From Candidatus Omnitrophota bacterium (lineage in GTDB: Bacteria > Omnitrophota > Gorgyraeia > Gygaellales > Profunditerraquicolaceae): a DNA stretch of 46,670 nucleotides. Where the stretch lies: NCBI GenBank assembly GCA_030691865.1, contig JAUYDL010000044.1, forward strand, positions 1 through 46,670. The letters are read 5' to 3'. Position 1 is the stretch's first letter. The number at the start of each line of letters is the position of its first letter. Below the pieces are notes generated by a model. That model was given only the letters and a program-made list of their open reading frames with translations. It ran no database searches and had not been told where the DNA came from. Below are positions 31,710-41,977 of the stretch, piece by piece. The position numbers and the translations under genes were made by a program.

Positions 31710-34190
31710 ATGGAATTTATCGCTGATTTTCATATTCATTCTAAATACTCTCGGGCCACCAGCCGCGATATGGATGTTATACATTTGGCGCAATGGGCAA
31801 AATTAAAAGGTATAAACTTAATGGGTACCGGTGATTTTACTCATCATTTGTGGTTGGAGGAATTAAAGCATACTCTACAAGATTGCGGCAATGGTTTATT
31901 TAAACACGCCGATGTTTATTTTATGCTTACCGCGGAAATCAGCAGTATTTATTCTAAGGGGGGCAAGGGGTATCGTATCCACAATCTTATTTTTGCTCCT
32001 TCTTTTTCCGTCGTAGACAAGATTAATAGTGCTCTTTCTCGACGGGGTGCAAATTTATCCAGCGACGGCCGGCCTATCATTGGCCTGCCTGCCGCGGAGC
32101 TTGCGCGGATTGTATTTGATATTGATGAAAATAATGTAATAGTCCCTGCACATTGTCTTCTGCCGGGTAGTTTTGTGCATACCTTAAAAGGAATGAAGGC
32201 CATTGAAGATATTTCTAAAAAGGATTACGTTTATACTCATAAAATGCGTTTTAAAAAAGTAACCAAATCATTGCAAAGAGGATATCAGGGAGATATTTTG
32301 CATATAAAACCATATTATTTTAGAAAAGGCATGAAGGCTACTCTTGAACACCCATTTTATATAATAAAAACACATAAAAATTGCCTATCAAGAGGCAGTT
32401 TTTGTATGCCGAATTGTTCCCAATTGAAAGATAAAGGTTGTAAGCGTAGATACTTTAATCAATATTATCCAGAATGGGTCCAGGCAAAAGATGTAGAAAT
32501 AAACGATATTATGGTTTTTCCGAGATTTAATGAAAAAACTAAAAACAAGAAAAGCATTAAGATTAATCAGTTAATTTCAGGTGAGCTAATTTCTAAAGAC
32601 GAGAAAATTGCTTATAAGGGCAGCAGAACAACTTTTATAAATAATACTATCAAGATTACCAAGGATTTCTGTAGGTTGATAGGGTATTTTGTTTCTGAAG
32701 GGTATACGAATAGCAGGGATTGCGTTTCATTTTGTTTCTCAAGAGAAGAAGATGAATATATAAATGATGTTATTATCCTAATGAAAAAAGTGTTTGGGGT
32801 TGAGTTATCAAAAACGCAGACAAAAAATAATGTAAATGGTATAGAGCTGATTTTCTATTCTAAGATTTTATGTACGTTGTTCAGTAAGTTATTTTATACA
32901 AATATTAAAGTAAAAAAAGCTCACTCAAAGGTTTTGCCTAATTGGATGTTGGAATTACCTTTAAAGAAGCAAGTGGAAATTATAGTAGGATGGTGGCGAG
33001 GAGATAAAGGTTATACTGTATCAGAACCATTAATGAATCAAGCCAAAGTTTTATTTTTAAGATTAGGTATAATTCCTTCAATCGGAAGAGATCCTATAGA
33101 TAAGCATAAAATGCGTGGGAAGCATTTTATAAAAGGAAGGGAAATTTTAGCCAAACATGACATTTTTCATTTTAATAACCTTTCTTTTTTTGAAGATAAA
33201 TTTAATTTGCTTAAAGAAGATGAGTTTAAAAAGTTTAAAACCAAATCCGCAGGCAGGCATGGCTGGATAGATAGAAACTATGCATATTTACCAGTAAAAA
33301 ACATCATAAAAGAAAAATATCAAGGTAAAGTTTATAATTTGGAAGTAAAAGACGATAATTCTTATGTTTGCGATTTTGCAGTGGTTCATAATTGCTGGAC
33401 TCCTTGGTTTAGCCTGTTTGGTTCGATGTCTGGATTTGACAGAATCGAAGATTGTTTTGAAGAGCAGACTCCAAAGATATTTGCACTTGAGACCGGGCTT
33501 AGTTCGGACCCTGGGATGAATTGGCGTCTAAGCGCCCTGGATAGGTTTACCTTAATTTCTAATAGCGATGCGCATTCGCCGCAGAAAATAGGCCGGGAGG
33601 CCAATGTTTTTAATTGTGAGTTGGATTACAAAACTATCCGCGAGGTTTTGAAAACCAAAGATAAGAAAAGATTCTTATATACCATTGAATTTTTTCCTGA
33701 AGAAGGTAAATATCATTTTGATGGTCATAGGCTTTGTGGTTTCCGTTGGTCACCTCAAGAGACTAAACAACACAACGGAAAATGCTCTAAGTGCGGCAAA
33801 TCCGTTACTGTCGGCGTGGTTAATCGGGTTGAGAAACTAGCCGATCGCCCAGAAGGATTTAAACCGGATAACGCAATTCCTTTTAAGAATTTAATTCCAT
33901 TTGCCGAGATAATTGCTGAAGTAAGGGGTGTGGGCAAAGCTTCTATAAATGTAGAAAGAGACTATAACAGTTATTTAGCCAAATTTGGAACAGAGTTTAA
34001 TATTCTGCTTAAAGCTTCAAAAGAGGAGCTGCTTAAAAGCCTGCCTCCTAAAGTTGTCGAGGGTGTTTTGCGCATGCGCGCAGGCAAGGTTAATATTAAA
34101 GCGGGCTTTGACGGTGAATATGGAATAATCTCTATATTTGACGATAATGAGCAGCAGGAGAAAAGCGAGCAGCAGCTAAGTTTATTTTAA
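31710..34190 (+). CDS. EndoQ-like PHP-domain DNA endonuclease with intein
   Basis: FIADFHIHSKYSRATSRDM, extein VPAH|CWTPWFSLFGSMSGFD, zinc motif GKCSKCGKSVTVGVVNRVEKLADRP. Confidence 0.85.
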   Translation: MEFIADFHIHSKYSRATSRDMDVIHLAQWAKLKGINLMGTGDFTHHLWLEELKHTLQDCGNGLFKHADVYFMLTAEISSIYSKGGKGYRIHNLIFAPSFSVVDKINSALSRRGANLSSDGRPIIGLPAAELARIVFDIDENNVIVPAHCLLPGSFVHTLKGMKAIEDISKKDYVYTHKMRFKKVTKSLQRGYQGDILHIKPYYFRKGMKATLEHPFYIIKTHKNCLSRGSFCMPNCSQLKDKGCKRRYFNQYYPEWVQAKDVEINDIMVFPRFNEKTKNKKSIKINQLISGELISKDEKIAYKGSRTTFINNTIKITKDFCRLIGYFVSEGYTNSRDCVSFCFSREEDEYINDVIILMKKVFGVELSKTQTKNNVNGIELIFYSKILCTLFSKLFYTNIKVKKAHSKVLPNWMLELPLKKQVEIIVGWWRGDKGYTVSEPLMNQAKVLFLRLGIIPSIGRDPIDKHKMRGKHFIKGREILAKHDIFHFNNLSFFEDKFNLLKEDEFKKFKTKSAGRHGWIDRNYAYLPVKNIIKEKYQGKVYNLEVKDDNSYVCDFAVVHNCWTPWFSLFGSMSGFDRIEDCFEEQTPKIFALETGLSSDPGMNWRLSALDRFTLISNSDAHSPQKIGREANVFNCELDYKTIREVLKTKDKKRFLYTIEFFPEEGKYHFDGHRLCGFRWSPQETKQHNGKCSKCGKSVTVGVVNRVEKLADRPEGFKPDNAIPFKNLIPFAEIIAEVRGVGKASINVERDYNSYLAKFGTEFNILLKASKEELLKSLPPKVVEGVLRMRAGKVNIKAGFDGEYGIISIFDDNEQQEKSEQQLSLF
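32154..33392 (+). mobile_element. Intein (413 aa) in the EndoQ-like protein, LAGLIDADG-like
   Basis: Starts CLLPGSFVHTLKGMKAIEDI, block B TLEHPFYI, LIGYFVSEGYT, ends VYNLEVKDDNSYVCDFAVVHN|C. Confidence 0.92.
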
Positions 34191-34191
34191 C

Positions 34192-34263
34192 GCCCCTGTA
34201 GCGCAATGGATAGCGCACTAGCCTCCGAAGCTAGTGGTACAGGTTCGACTCCTGTCAGGGGCA
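34192..34263 (+). tRNA. tRNA-Arg (CCG)
   Basis: gcccctgtagcgcaatggatagcgcactagcctccgaagctagtggtacaggttcgactcctgtcaggggca. Confidence 0.94.
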
Positions 34264-34416
34264 AAATACGGCAATAATGCCAAAGTGGCTCATAAGCCCA
34301 TAATTTAGGCATAAAATCAGTTAAAGTGGTTTATATATTCATTTTTATAGGTTTAAATATAATAAAAGTGGAGTAAAAATTATAAATGGAATCATGAAAA
34401 TAGGAGTAATTTCATT

Positions 34417-35493
34417 ATGAAAGCAATCTTATTTTTAGAGGATGGTAAAAGTTTTAATGGAGAGAGTGACCTTGGCGCAGAGTGCTTAGGGGAAGTAATT
34501 ATTAATACTGCGGTGGTAGGATACCAGGAGATGATTACGGATCCGGCTAACGCCGAGAAAATTTTGGTATTTACTTATCCCTTAATTGGCAATTATGGGT
34601 GTGCTCCCAAATTCAGTGAATCAACAAAAGTTTGGGTGAGCGGTTTGGTGATGAAGGAAAAAAGCAAGATGTATTCCAACTGGCAGGCTAAGTCAAGTTT
34701 AGATGATTTTCTTAATGACAATAAAACATTGGCAATTTACAACCTGGATACACGAACCTTGACCGTGCACCTAAGGGAAAAAGGCCCGCTAGTAGGAATA
34801 ATTTCTACCAGTGAATTTGATCCTAAAAAGTTATCAGAAAAAATAAAAGAATTTAAGAGCCGGCCTGCAAAAAGCTTGCTGCCGTTTGTATCAACTCAAA
34901 AAATGCGGACTTTGGGTAAGCCAAAGGGTAAGAAAATTGCGGTTTTAGATTTAGGAGCGACTTTGGGCCTCATTAGGCAATTAGAAGCATTAGGTTTTTC
35001 TCTGGCGGTGTTTCCTTATAATGCTAGCGCCAAGCAAATTTTAGCCATCAAGCCCAAAGGTTTAGTGCTCTCCAGCGGCCCGGAAAATGATTGCGGTTTA
35101 GAAACTGTAGCGCAGAATATAAAACCTCTGATTGGAAAGCTGCCTATACTGGGGGTGGCCACAGGATGCCAGGTTTTAGCCACCTCTTTAGGCGCACAAC
35201 TGGCCCGCTTAAAGCTTGGGCACCGAGGAGTAAATTATCCGATCGCCAGGCCAGGCACCTTTAAAGGTGAAATTACCGCTCAGAATCACGGATATGTCAT
35301 TGATAATAATTCATTGCGTAAAATAAAAGAAATAAAAGTAACTGCCTATAATTTAAATGATCATACGATAGAGGAAATCGAAAGCAAGAAATTAAAGATC
35401 ATCGCAGTTGCGTATAATCCCGTAAGCGCGGGTTTTAATCAAGCCAACGCAATATTAATAAAATTTAGCAAACTATTAAGCACCCGGCGCTAA
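34417..35493 (+). CDS. carA: Carbamoyl-phosphate synthase small subunit
   Basis: MKAILFLEDGKSFNGESDLGAECLGEVIINTAVVGYQEMITDP; class-I amidotransferase region GVATGCQVLA. Confidence 0.94.
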   Translation: MKAILFLEDGKSFNGESDLGAECLGEVIINTAVVGYQEMITDPANAEKILVFTYPLIGNYGCAPKFSESTKVWVSGLVMKEKSKMYSNWQAKSSLDDFLNDNKTLAIYNLDTRTLTVHLREKGPLVGIISTSEFDPKKLSEKIKEFKSRPAKSLLPFVSTQKMRTLGKPKGKKIAVLDLGATLGLIRQLEALGFSLAVFPYNASAKQILAIKPKGLVLSSGPENDCGLETVAQNIKPLIGKLPILGVATGCQVLATSLGAQLARLKLGHRGVNYPIARPGTFKGEITAQNHGYVIDNNSLRKIKEIKVTAYNLNDHTIEEIESKKLKIIAVAYNPVSAGFNQANAILIKFSKLLSTRR

Positions 35494-35529
35494 TTGGAAT
35501 TGCGCCGGTGTGTGTCTGTACACAAGGAG
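35480..35529 (+). promoter_or_regulatory. Two-hairpin leader motif copy E (carB leader)
   Basis: GCACCCGGCGC-TAATTGGAATT-GCGCCGGTG-TGTGT-CTGT-ACACA-AGGAG, then carB ATG; contains carA stop. Confidence 0.85.
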
Positions 35530-35535
35530 ATAAAG

Positions 35536-38500
35536 ATGCCCAGACGCAAAGATTTTAAGAAGGTTTTAATGATTGGCTCCGGGCCGATAGTTATTGGCCA
35601 GGCATGTGAATTTGATTATTCCGGGAGCCAGGCCTGTAAAGCCTTGAGAGAGGAAGGTTATTTTACAATTTTGGTAAACTCTAATCCGGCAACCATTATG
35701 ACTGATCCGGGAATGGCTGATGTGACTTATATCGAACCCCTGAATGTTGATGTCTTAACCAAGATCATCGCCAAGGAAAGACCGGAGGCGCTCTTGCCCA
35801 CTCTCGGCGGGCAAACGGCATTAAATCTGGCTTTTTTTCTAATGAAGCAAGGGGTACTTAAAAAATACGGGGTAGAATCTATCGGCGCATCGGTAGATGC
35901 TATTGCCTGCGCTGAAGACCGGAACCTTTTTAAGCAAGCGATGCAGGAGATCGGCGTGGATATGCCTAAAAGCGGTATAGCCAGATCGGTTAAAGAAGGT
36001 ATGAAAATAGGTTTAGAGATCGGTTTTCCTTTGATCTTGCGGCCGGCTTATTGTTTAGGCGGAAGCGGCGGCGGGATCGTTTATAATAAAGAAGAACTGG
36101 AGATGCTGTTATTTAAAGGAATCCAGACCAGCCCGGTACATCAGGTGTTGGTTGAGCAATCAGTTTTAGGCTGGAAAGAGATTGAATTTGAGGTAATGCG
36201 CGATTGCGCGGATAATGTAATTATAATCACCTCTATGGAAAACATTGATCCGATGGGGGTGCATACCGGAGATAGCATTGTGGTGGCTCCTGCCCAGACG
36301 CTTACCCCCCAGGAGTACACTGACTTTGTTTATCTTTGCAAAAAGATTATTCGTAAGATCGGCATCTCCGGCGGCGGAGCCAATATTCAGTTTGGCCAGA
36401 ATCCGGACAACGGAAAGATTGTGATTATCGAAGTTAACCCCAGGCTCTCGCGTTCCTCAGCCCTGGCCTCTAAAGCCACGGGATTCCCGATTGCTCGAGT
36501 AGCGACCAAATTAGCCGTAGGTTTAACTTTACCGGAAGTAATGAACCAGGTCACCGGTAAAACTACCTCATTTTTTGAGCCGACAATAGATTATTGCGTG
36601 TTTAAAATTTGCCGATTTACTTTCGAAAAGTTTCCTCATGCTGAAAAGATATTGAATACTTCGATGAAGGCGGTAGGAGAGGCAATGTCTATCGGCAGAA
36701 ATTTTAAGGAGGCCTTGCAAAAAGGAATGCGTTCGCTAGAAATTAAACGCTTTGGCTTTGGCGCAGACGGTAAAGATAAAATTACCGACGCCATGCTTAA
36801 AAATCCGAATGCTTCTTTGCTTAAGCAGATTAAAGATAAGATTCGTATCCCCAATGATGAAAGGCTATTTTATTTAAGGTACGCATTAAAGGCGGGTTTA
36901 AGTATCGATGAAATTTTTGCACTTAGCCGCATCGACCGCTGGTTTCTGCATAATATGCAACAGCTGGTAGAACTAGAGGAGGAAATTAAACAATATAGAA
37001 ATGAGTTGGTAGAGGATGAACCGAAGATGCCGGTTGAATTATTAGCGCAAGCCAAGGCCGACGGGTTTTCTGATATCCAGCTCGCTTTTCTTTTGAATAC
37101 CAAAGAGGTAAAGGTGAAACAGCTACGCAAAAAAAGCAGCGTAAAAGCCGCGTATAAATTAGTGGATACTTGCGCCGGAGAATTTAATGCTCAGCAACCC
37201 TATTTTTATTCAACGCAAGAGACCAAAGATGAGGCCAGGCCAAGCAAGAATAAAAAAGTGGTAATCTTAGGAGGCGGCCCGAATAGAATTGGCCAAGGTA
37301 TTGAGTTTGATTATTGCTGTTGCCATGCTGCCTATGCGCTTAAAGAAGAAGGGGTAGACAGTGTTATGGTTAATTGTAATCCGGAGACGGTTTCCACGGA
37401 CTATGATACTTCCGACCGGCTCTATTTTGAACCGCTGACCTTTGAAGATATCATGAATATTATTGAAGTGGAGAAACCCTTAGGTGTCATTGTGCAGTTT
37501 GGAGGGCAAACCCCGATTAATCTGGCGGTGGCTCTGCGTCAGGCAGGAGTAAATATTTTAGGCACCAGCTCCGAAAGCATTGATATTGCCGAAGACCGCA
37601 AGCGTTTTAAACAGATGGTTGATAAGTTAGGGCTCTTGCAGCCAAACAGCGGAACGGTTTTTACTTTTGCCGAGGCGCAAAAGGTCGCCAGTAATATTGG
37701 CTATCCGGTATTAGTCAGGCCGTCATATGTTTTAGGCGGTCGGGCAATGGAGATTGTCTATGATCAGGAGTTATTGGAAAGGTTTATTCAGGAGGCCGCT
37801 GAGGTTTCCGGTGAGCATCCGATACTGATTGATAAATTCCTGGAAGATGCCATTGAAGTGGATGTGGATTTAATCGGGGATGGTGAAACTTTTGTTATCG
37901 GCGGGATTATGGAACATATCGAACAGGCAGGAGTGCATTCAGGAGACGCGGCGATGTCTCTACCTACATATACATTGAGCCCGGATATTTTGAAAAAACT
38001 AAGAGAGGCTTCCTACCGGTTAGCCAAAGAGTTGCATATTATTGGTTTAATGAATGTGCAGTACGCAGTTAAAGACGGAAAGGTCTATGTGTTAGAGGTT
38101 AACCCGCGCGCCTCCCGTACCGTGCCTTTAGTTTCTAAAGTTATCGGAGTACCCTTAGCCAAGCTGGCCACTAAAGTCATGCTGGGCCGGAAATTAAAAG
38201 ATCTAAGGTTTACCGAAGAAATAATCCCGCCGTATGTAGCGGTGAAGGAATCCGTATTTCCTTTTAACCGTTTTCCGGGGGTAGATGTAATGTTGGGCCC
38301 GGAGATGAAATCCACCGGCGAGGTGATGGGAATTGATATGGATTTTGCCAGCGCCTATATTAAAAGTCAGATTGCTGCAGGCCAAAAAGTTCCCAAAAAT
38401 GGCAATGTCTTTATCTCGGTACATGATCAGGATAAAAGAGATATAGTGTTTATCGCCAAAAAATTCAAGGATCTGGGTTTTAACATTTTTGCTTCCAGCG

Positions 38501-38820
38501 GCACAGCTTCAGTTTTAGAGAAGAATAATATATCCGCTAAAGTTCTGCCTAAAATTAGCGAAGGACGGCCAAATATCCTGGATTTAATGAAGGATGGTAA
38601 GATTCAGATGGTAATTAATACTCCGTCAGGAAGAATACCGCGTCAGGATGAAGTAAAAATCCGTTCGCAGGTCATTTTATACAATATACCTTACACTACG
38701 ACTATCTCCGGTGCCCAGGCCACTGTTAATGGTATTGAGGTGCTGGTAAAGAAAGATTTGAACGTTAAGTCATTACAGGATTATCATAAAAAAATCAAAA
38801 ATGGAAAAAATAAATATTAG
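35536..38820 (+). CDS. carB: Carbamoyl-phosphate synthase large subunit
   Basis: [37 protein letters not shown]; start trimmed to ATG 35536. Confidence 0.97.
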   Translation: MPRRKDFKKVLMIGSGPIVIGQACEFDYSGSQACKALREEGYFTILVNSNPATIMTDPGMADVTYIEPLNVDVLTKIIAKERPEALLPTLGGQTALNLAFFLMKQGVLKKYGVESIGASVDAIACAEDRNLFKQAMQEIGVDMPKSGIARSVKEGMKIGLEIGFPLILRPAYCLGGSGGGIVYNKEELEMLLFKGIQTSPVHQVLVEQSVLGWKEIEFEVMRDCADNVIIITSMENIDPMGVHTGDSIVVAPAQTLTPQEYTDFVYLCKKIIRKIGISGGGANIQFGQNPDNGKIVIIEVNPRLSRSSALASKATGFPIARVATKLAVGLTLPEVMNQVTGKTTSFFEPTIDYCVFKICRFTFEKFPHAEKILNTSMKAVGEAMSIGRNFKEALQKGMRSLEIKRFGFGADGKDKITDAMLKNPNASLLKQIKDKIRIPNDERLFYLRYALKAGLSIDEIFALSRIDRWFLHNMQQLVELEEEIKQYRNELVEDEPKMPVELLAQAKADGFSDIQLAFLLNTKEVKVKQLRKKSSVKAAYKLVDTCAGEFNAQQPYFYSTQETKDEARPSKNKKVVILGGGPNRIGQGIEFDYCCCHAAYALKEEGVDSVMVNCNPETVSTDYDTSDRLYFEPLTFEDIMNIIEVEKPLGVIVQFGGQTPINLAVALRQAGVNILGTSSESIDIAEDRKRFKQMVDKLGLLQPNSGTVFTFAEAQKVASNIGYPVLVRPSYVLGGRAMEIVYDQELLERFIQEAAEVSGEHPILIDKFLEDAIEVDVDLIGDGETFVIGGIMEHIEQAGVHSGDAAMSLPTYTLSPDILKKLREASYRLAKELHIIGLMNVQYAVKDGKVYVLEVNPRASRTVPLVSKVIGVPLAKLATKVMLGRKLKDLRFTEEIIPPYVAVKESVFPFNRFPGVDVMLGPEMKSTGEVMGIDMDFASAYIKSQIAAGQKVPKNGNVFISVHDQDKRDIVFIAKKFKDLGFNIFASSGTASVLEKNNISAKVLPKISEGRPNILDLMKDGKIQMVINTPSGRIPRQDEVKIRSQVILYNIPYTTTISGAQATVNGIEVLVKKDLNVKSLQDYHKKIKNGKNKY

Positions 38821-39214
38821 AACAGCCAAAAGAGTAGATTTAATAGACATTACTGACCAGATACAAAATATCGTGGCTAAGAGTAAGGTTAAGGACGGGA
38901 TTTGTTTTCTTTTCTGTCCGCATACTACAGCCGGTTTGACTATTAATGAGAATGCCGACCCGCAAGTCAAGCGTGATATTATCAATACCTTAAACAAAGT
39001 CGTGCCGGAGAATGCTGGCTATTCCCATACTGAAGGGAATGCCGACAGCCACATAAAATCCTCTCTCTTCGGTTCTTCGCTAACCGTTTTTATTGAGGAT
39101 AGCCAATTGGCATTCGGGACTTGGCAGGGGATATATTTTTGCGAAGGTGATGGCCCGCGCTCAAGAGAGGTGTGGGTTAAAATAATTCAAAATTCAAATG
39201 TAGGAAAAAATTAA
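38801..39214 (+). CDS. yjbQ: YjbQ family (UPF0047) protein
   Basis: [70 protein letters not shown]. Confidence 0.92.
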   Translation: MEKINIRTAKRVDLIDITDQIQNIVAKSKVKDGICFLFCPHTTAGLTINENADPQVKRDIINTLNKVVPENAGYSHTEGNADSHIKSSLFGSSLTVFIEDSQLAFGTWQGIYFCEGDGPRSREVWVKIIQNSNVGKN

Positions 39215-39219
39215 AATTT

Positions 39220-39738
39220 ATGCCGCCAAAAGCAGTAAAGACAATAAGAGATTTAATTTATTGGGAATATGCAAAATTAATTTCTGGTTCTGCCGGTTTT
39301 GGAAGAAAACAGTTCCCTTTTGTTATGAGAAAATTTATTGAATTAAAAAAGGGAATTATCAAGTGGTCAGATATTTTAAGAGAAGATTTAAAGACCGATA
39401 AAAATGAATGTGTCTATTGTGGTAGCAAGCAAGCTTTAAGCAACGATCATATAGTACCAAAAAGAGAATGTCATTTTAAGGAAATCCACAATATTGTAAC
39501 ATCCTGTAGTAGATGTAATTCTTCGAAAGGAGACAAAGACCTGATAGAATGGTATGGTCTAGAGAGAAGATATGGAATTCCTAGGATAGTGATGGGAAAA
39601 TATTTAAAAATGATATATATTTGCCATGAACGTAGAGGCACCTTAGATAAAGGGGATATAAATAAAGATGGGTTATTAAATGTTTTGGATTTAGGAGCTA
39701 TTTTTAAGGAAGAATGTATTAAAAATGGGCGATACTAA
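39220..39738 (+). CDS. HNH endonuclease with C-terminal EF-hand/dockerin-like segment
   Basis: CVYCGSKQALSNDHIVPKREC...NIVTSCSRCNSSKGDKDL; C-terminal DINKDGLLNVLDLGAIF. Confidence 0.85.
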   Translation: MPPKAVKTIRDLIYWEYAKLISGSAGFGRKQFPFVMRKFIELKKGIIKWSDILREDLKTDKNECVYCGSKQALSNDHIVPKRECHFKEIHNIVTSCSRCNSSKGDKDLIEWYGLERRYGIPRIVMGKYLKMIYICHERRGTLDKGDINKDGLLNVLDLGAIFKEECIKNGRY

Positions 39739-40384
39739 GACAGAAACAGATAACTTAGTTCAATTAAAGAAGCTATATAAAATAAGAAGGCAGGAGATAT
39801 TAAAACGTTTAGGACATTTTAAAAAAGTTTGGAATAAAAATGATAAAAAAATTTTTTCAGAATTATGTTTTTGCATTTTAACTCCGCAATCCAAAGCAAT
39901 GGTTTGTAATGAAATAATAAATAAATTAATAAGAAACCAGCTTCTATTTAAAGGAAACATAAATAATATTATGCCCTATCTTAAAAAAGCAAGATTTTAT
40001 AAAAACAAATCAAAGTATATTATTGAGGCAAGGGAATTTTTTAAAAATAGCGATAATATTAGAATAAAAGATAAATTAGATGTTAAAAATATTATAACTA
40101 CACGGGATTGGTTGGTAGAAAACATAAAAGGTATTGGGTATAAAGAAGCAAGCCACTTCTTAAGAAACATTGGCTTTGGAGAAAATCTGGCTATTTTAGA
40201 TATCCATATCTTAAAAAATTTAAAGAAATTTGGCATTACCAAGAAGCCGCCAAAATCTATTACAAAGAAGATATATTTGGATATCGAAAATAAATTTCGG
40301 GAATTTTCTATTAAAATAAAAATTCCTCTAGCGCATTTAGATTTGCTTTTTTGGAGTATGGAAACAGGCAAAATATTCAAATGA
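39725..40384 (+). CDS. Ogg2-type N-glycosylase/DNA lyase
   Basis: KIFSELCFCILTPQSKA..., VENIKGIGYKEASHFLRNIGFGENLAILDIHILKNL (HhH + catalytic D), LDLLFWSMETGKIFK. Confidence 0.87.
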   Translation: MGDTKTETDNLVQLKKLYKIRRQEILKRLGHFKKVWNKNDKKIFSELCFCILTPQSKAMVCNEIINKLIRNQLLFKGNINNIMPYLKKARFYKNKSKYIIEAREFFKNSDNIRIKDKLDVKNIITTRDWLVENIKGIGYKEASHFLRNIGFGENLAILDIHILKNLKKFGITKKPPKSITKKIYLDIENKFREFSIKIKIPLAHLDLLFWSMETGKIFK

Positions 40385-40394
40385 GGAGGTAAAG

Positions 40395-40616
40395 ATAGAC
40401 AGAATCCAAAAAGAAATTATGCTTAAAGAGATCAAAAGCTTCAAACAGATAAGTCGAGAATACAACTATAGGAATATAGACGAGTTAATCGGTCATTATA
40501 TTGAAGAAGGCATAATTAATTCTAAAGAAGAATTAAGCAAAACAGTTATTTTAATTAAAAATAAGTTGGGAATAAATATTAATATGACAAACTTCAAAGA
40601 CTGTTGGAGTAATTAA
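40395..40616 (+). CDS. Small hypothetical protein (possible AUA start; tracked ATG at 40419)
   Basis: IDRIQKEIMLKEIKSFKQISREYNYRNIDELIGHYIEEG...; AGGAGG 5 nt upstream of ATA 40395. Confidence 0.5.
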   Translation: MDRIQKEIMLKEIKSFKQISREYNYRNIDELIGHYIEEGIINSKEELSKTVILIKNKLGININMTNFKDCWSN

Positions 40617-40627
40617 ATTTAAATATT

Positions 40628-41266
40628 ATGTCTAAAGATATAGATAAAATATTGATTTTGCTTAAAAAAGAGTATCCCCAAGCAAAAATTGCTTTGAATT
40701 TTACTAATCCTTTAGAAATTCTGGTTTCAACAATACTTTCTGCGCAGTGTACAGATGCAAGGGTAAATTTAGTAACCAAGACTCTTTTTAAAAAATATAG
40801 GACTGTTGAGGATTATGCAAAAGCAAATATAAAAACTTTTGAACAAGAGATTCATTCAACGGGGTTTTATCATAACAAAGCAAAAAATATTATAGCGACA
40901 GCTCAAAAAATATTAAAAGATTTTAAAGGTAAGGTTCCAGATTCTATGGATAAATTAATACAATTACCGGGCGTAGCAAGGAAAACCGCTAATATAGTGC
41001 TTCTTAATGGGTTTAGAAAAGTAGAGGGGATAGCAGTTGACACCCATGTGCGACGGTTGAGCCAGAGATTGAGTCTCAGTAAAAATGATGACCCAAATAA
41101 AATTGAACAGGATTTAATGAAATTATTAGATAGGAAAGAATGGGGGAATTTTAGTCATCTCTTAATTGAACATGGAAGAAAAATTTGTATCGCTAAAAAA
41201 CCAAAATGTTTAAAATGCATATTACAAAATTTATGCCCCTCTAAGGAAATTTTTTATCCAAAATAA
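40628..41266 (+). CDS. nth: Endonuclease III
   Basis: LSAQCTDARVNLVTKTLF, LPGVARKTANIVLLNGF, VDTHVRRLSQRL, FeS cluster C-x6-C-x2-C-x5-C. Confidence 0.96.
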   Translation: MSKDIDKILILLKKEYPQAKIALNFTNPLEILVSTILSAQCTDARVNLVTKTLFKKYRTVEDYAKANIKTFEQEIHSTGFYHNKAKNIIATAQKILKDFKGKVPDSMDKLIQLPGVARKTANIVLLNGFRKVEGIAVDTHVRRLSQRLSLSKNDDPNKIEQDLMKLLDRKEWGNFSHLLIEHGRKICIAKKPKCLKCILQNLCPSKEIFYPK

Positions 41267-41269
41267 AAC

Positions 41270-41977
41270 ATGAAAAGGCGTCTTAAAATAAATGGGTTCA
41301 TTATGGCTTGCGCTGCTCTAGTGATAGCATTTTTCCCCAGATTTTTCCTGCGGGTTTATTCCGGAGGTATCCGGGAAGAGATTTTAGAGGCCTTGGGTTT
41401 TGCGCTCATTCTTTTGGGGCAAATCATTCGAGTCTCAGCGCGAGGATATAAAGCAGAGCATTCCCAGGATAGCCAGGCATTAATCCAGGGGGGGCCTTAT
41501 CAGGTGGTACGCAACCCGATGTATTTAGGGATATTTTTAATTGGCCTGGGAGTAGTATTAGCGATATTCAGGTGGTGGGCAGTAGTAGTTTTTATTATAG
41601 TTTTTATTATTCGCTATATTTTACTTATTTATAAGGAGGAAAAAAAGCTTTGTGCAATGTTTTTGCAGGCCTATCCGGAATATTGCCGAAAAGTCCCCCG
41701 TATTTTTCCTTCATTATCCAGCATAATCAATTTAGATGTTATTGAATATCTGCCGATAAAAATAATCTGGTTTAAAAAAGAAATTGGTTCAATCTTAACG
41801 CTTCTTTTGCTTACTTTGCTGGTAGAGTCTTGGGAGGATATTGCCGAAGAAGGATTTAGGGTTTATCTTCAACAATCCATGTGGATATTTTTAACCTTTG
41901 CTTTATTCATAATTTTTGTAATTTTACTTAGTAAGCGGACAAACAAAAAAGATGAGCATAGCGCAGATAAAAGCTAA
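41270..41977 (+). CDS. Isoprenylcysteine carboxyl methyltransferase-like membrane protein
   Basis: GGPYQVVRNPMYLGIFLIGLGV...EEKKLCAMFLQAYPEYCRKVPRIFP. Confidence 0.85.
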   Translation: MKRRLKINGFIMACAALVIAFFPRFFLRVYSGGIREEILEALGFALILLGQIIRVSARGYKAEHSQDSQALIQGGPYQVVRNPMYLGIFLIGLGVVLAIFRWWAVVVFIIVFIIRYILLIYKEEKKLCAMFLQAYPEYCRKVPRIFPSLSSIINLDVIEYLPIKIIWFKKEIGSILTLLLLTLLVESWEDIAEEGFRVYLQQSMWIFLTFALFIIFVILLSKRTNKKDEHSADKS

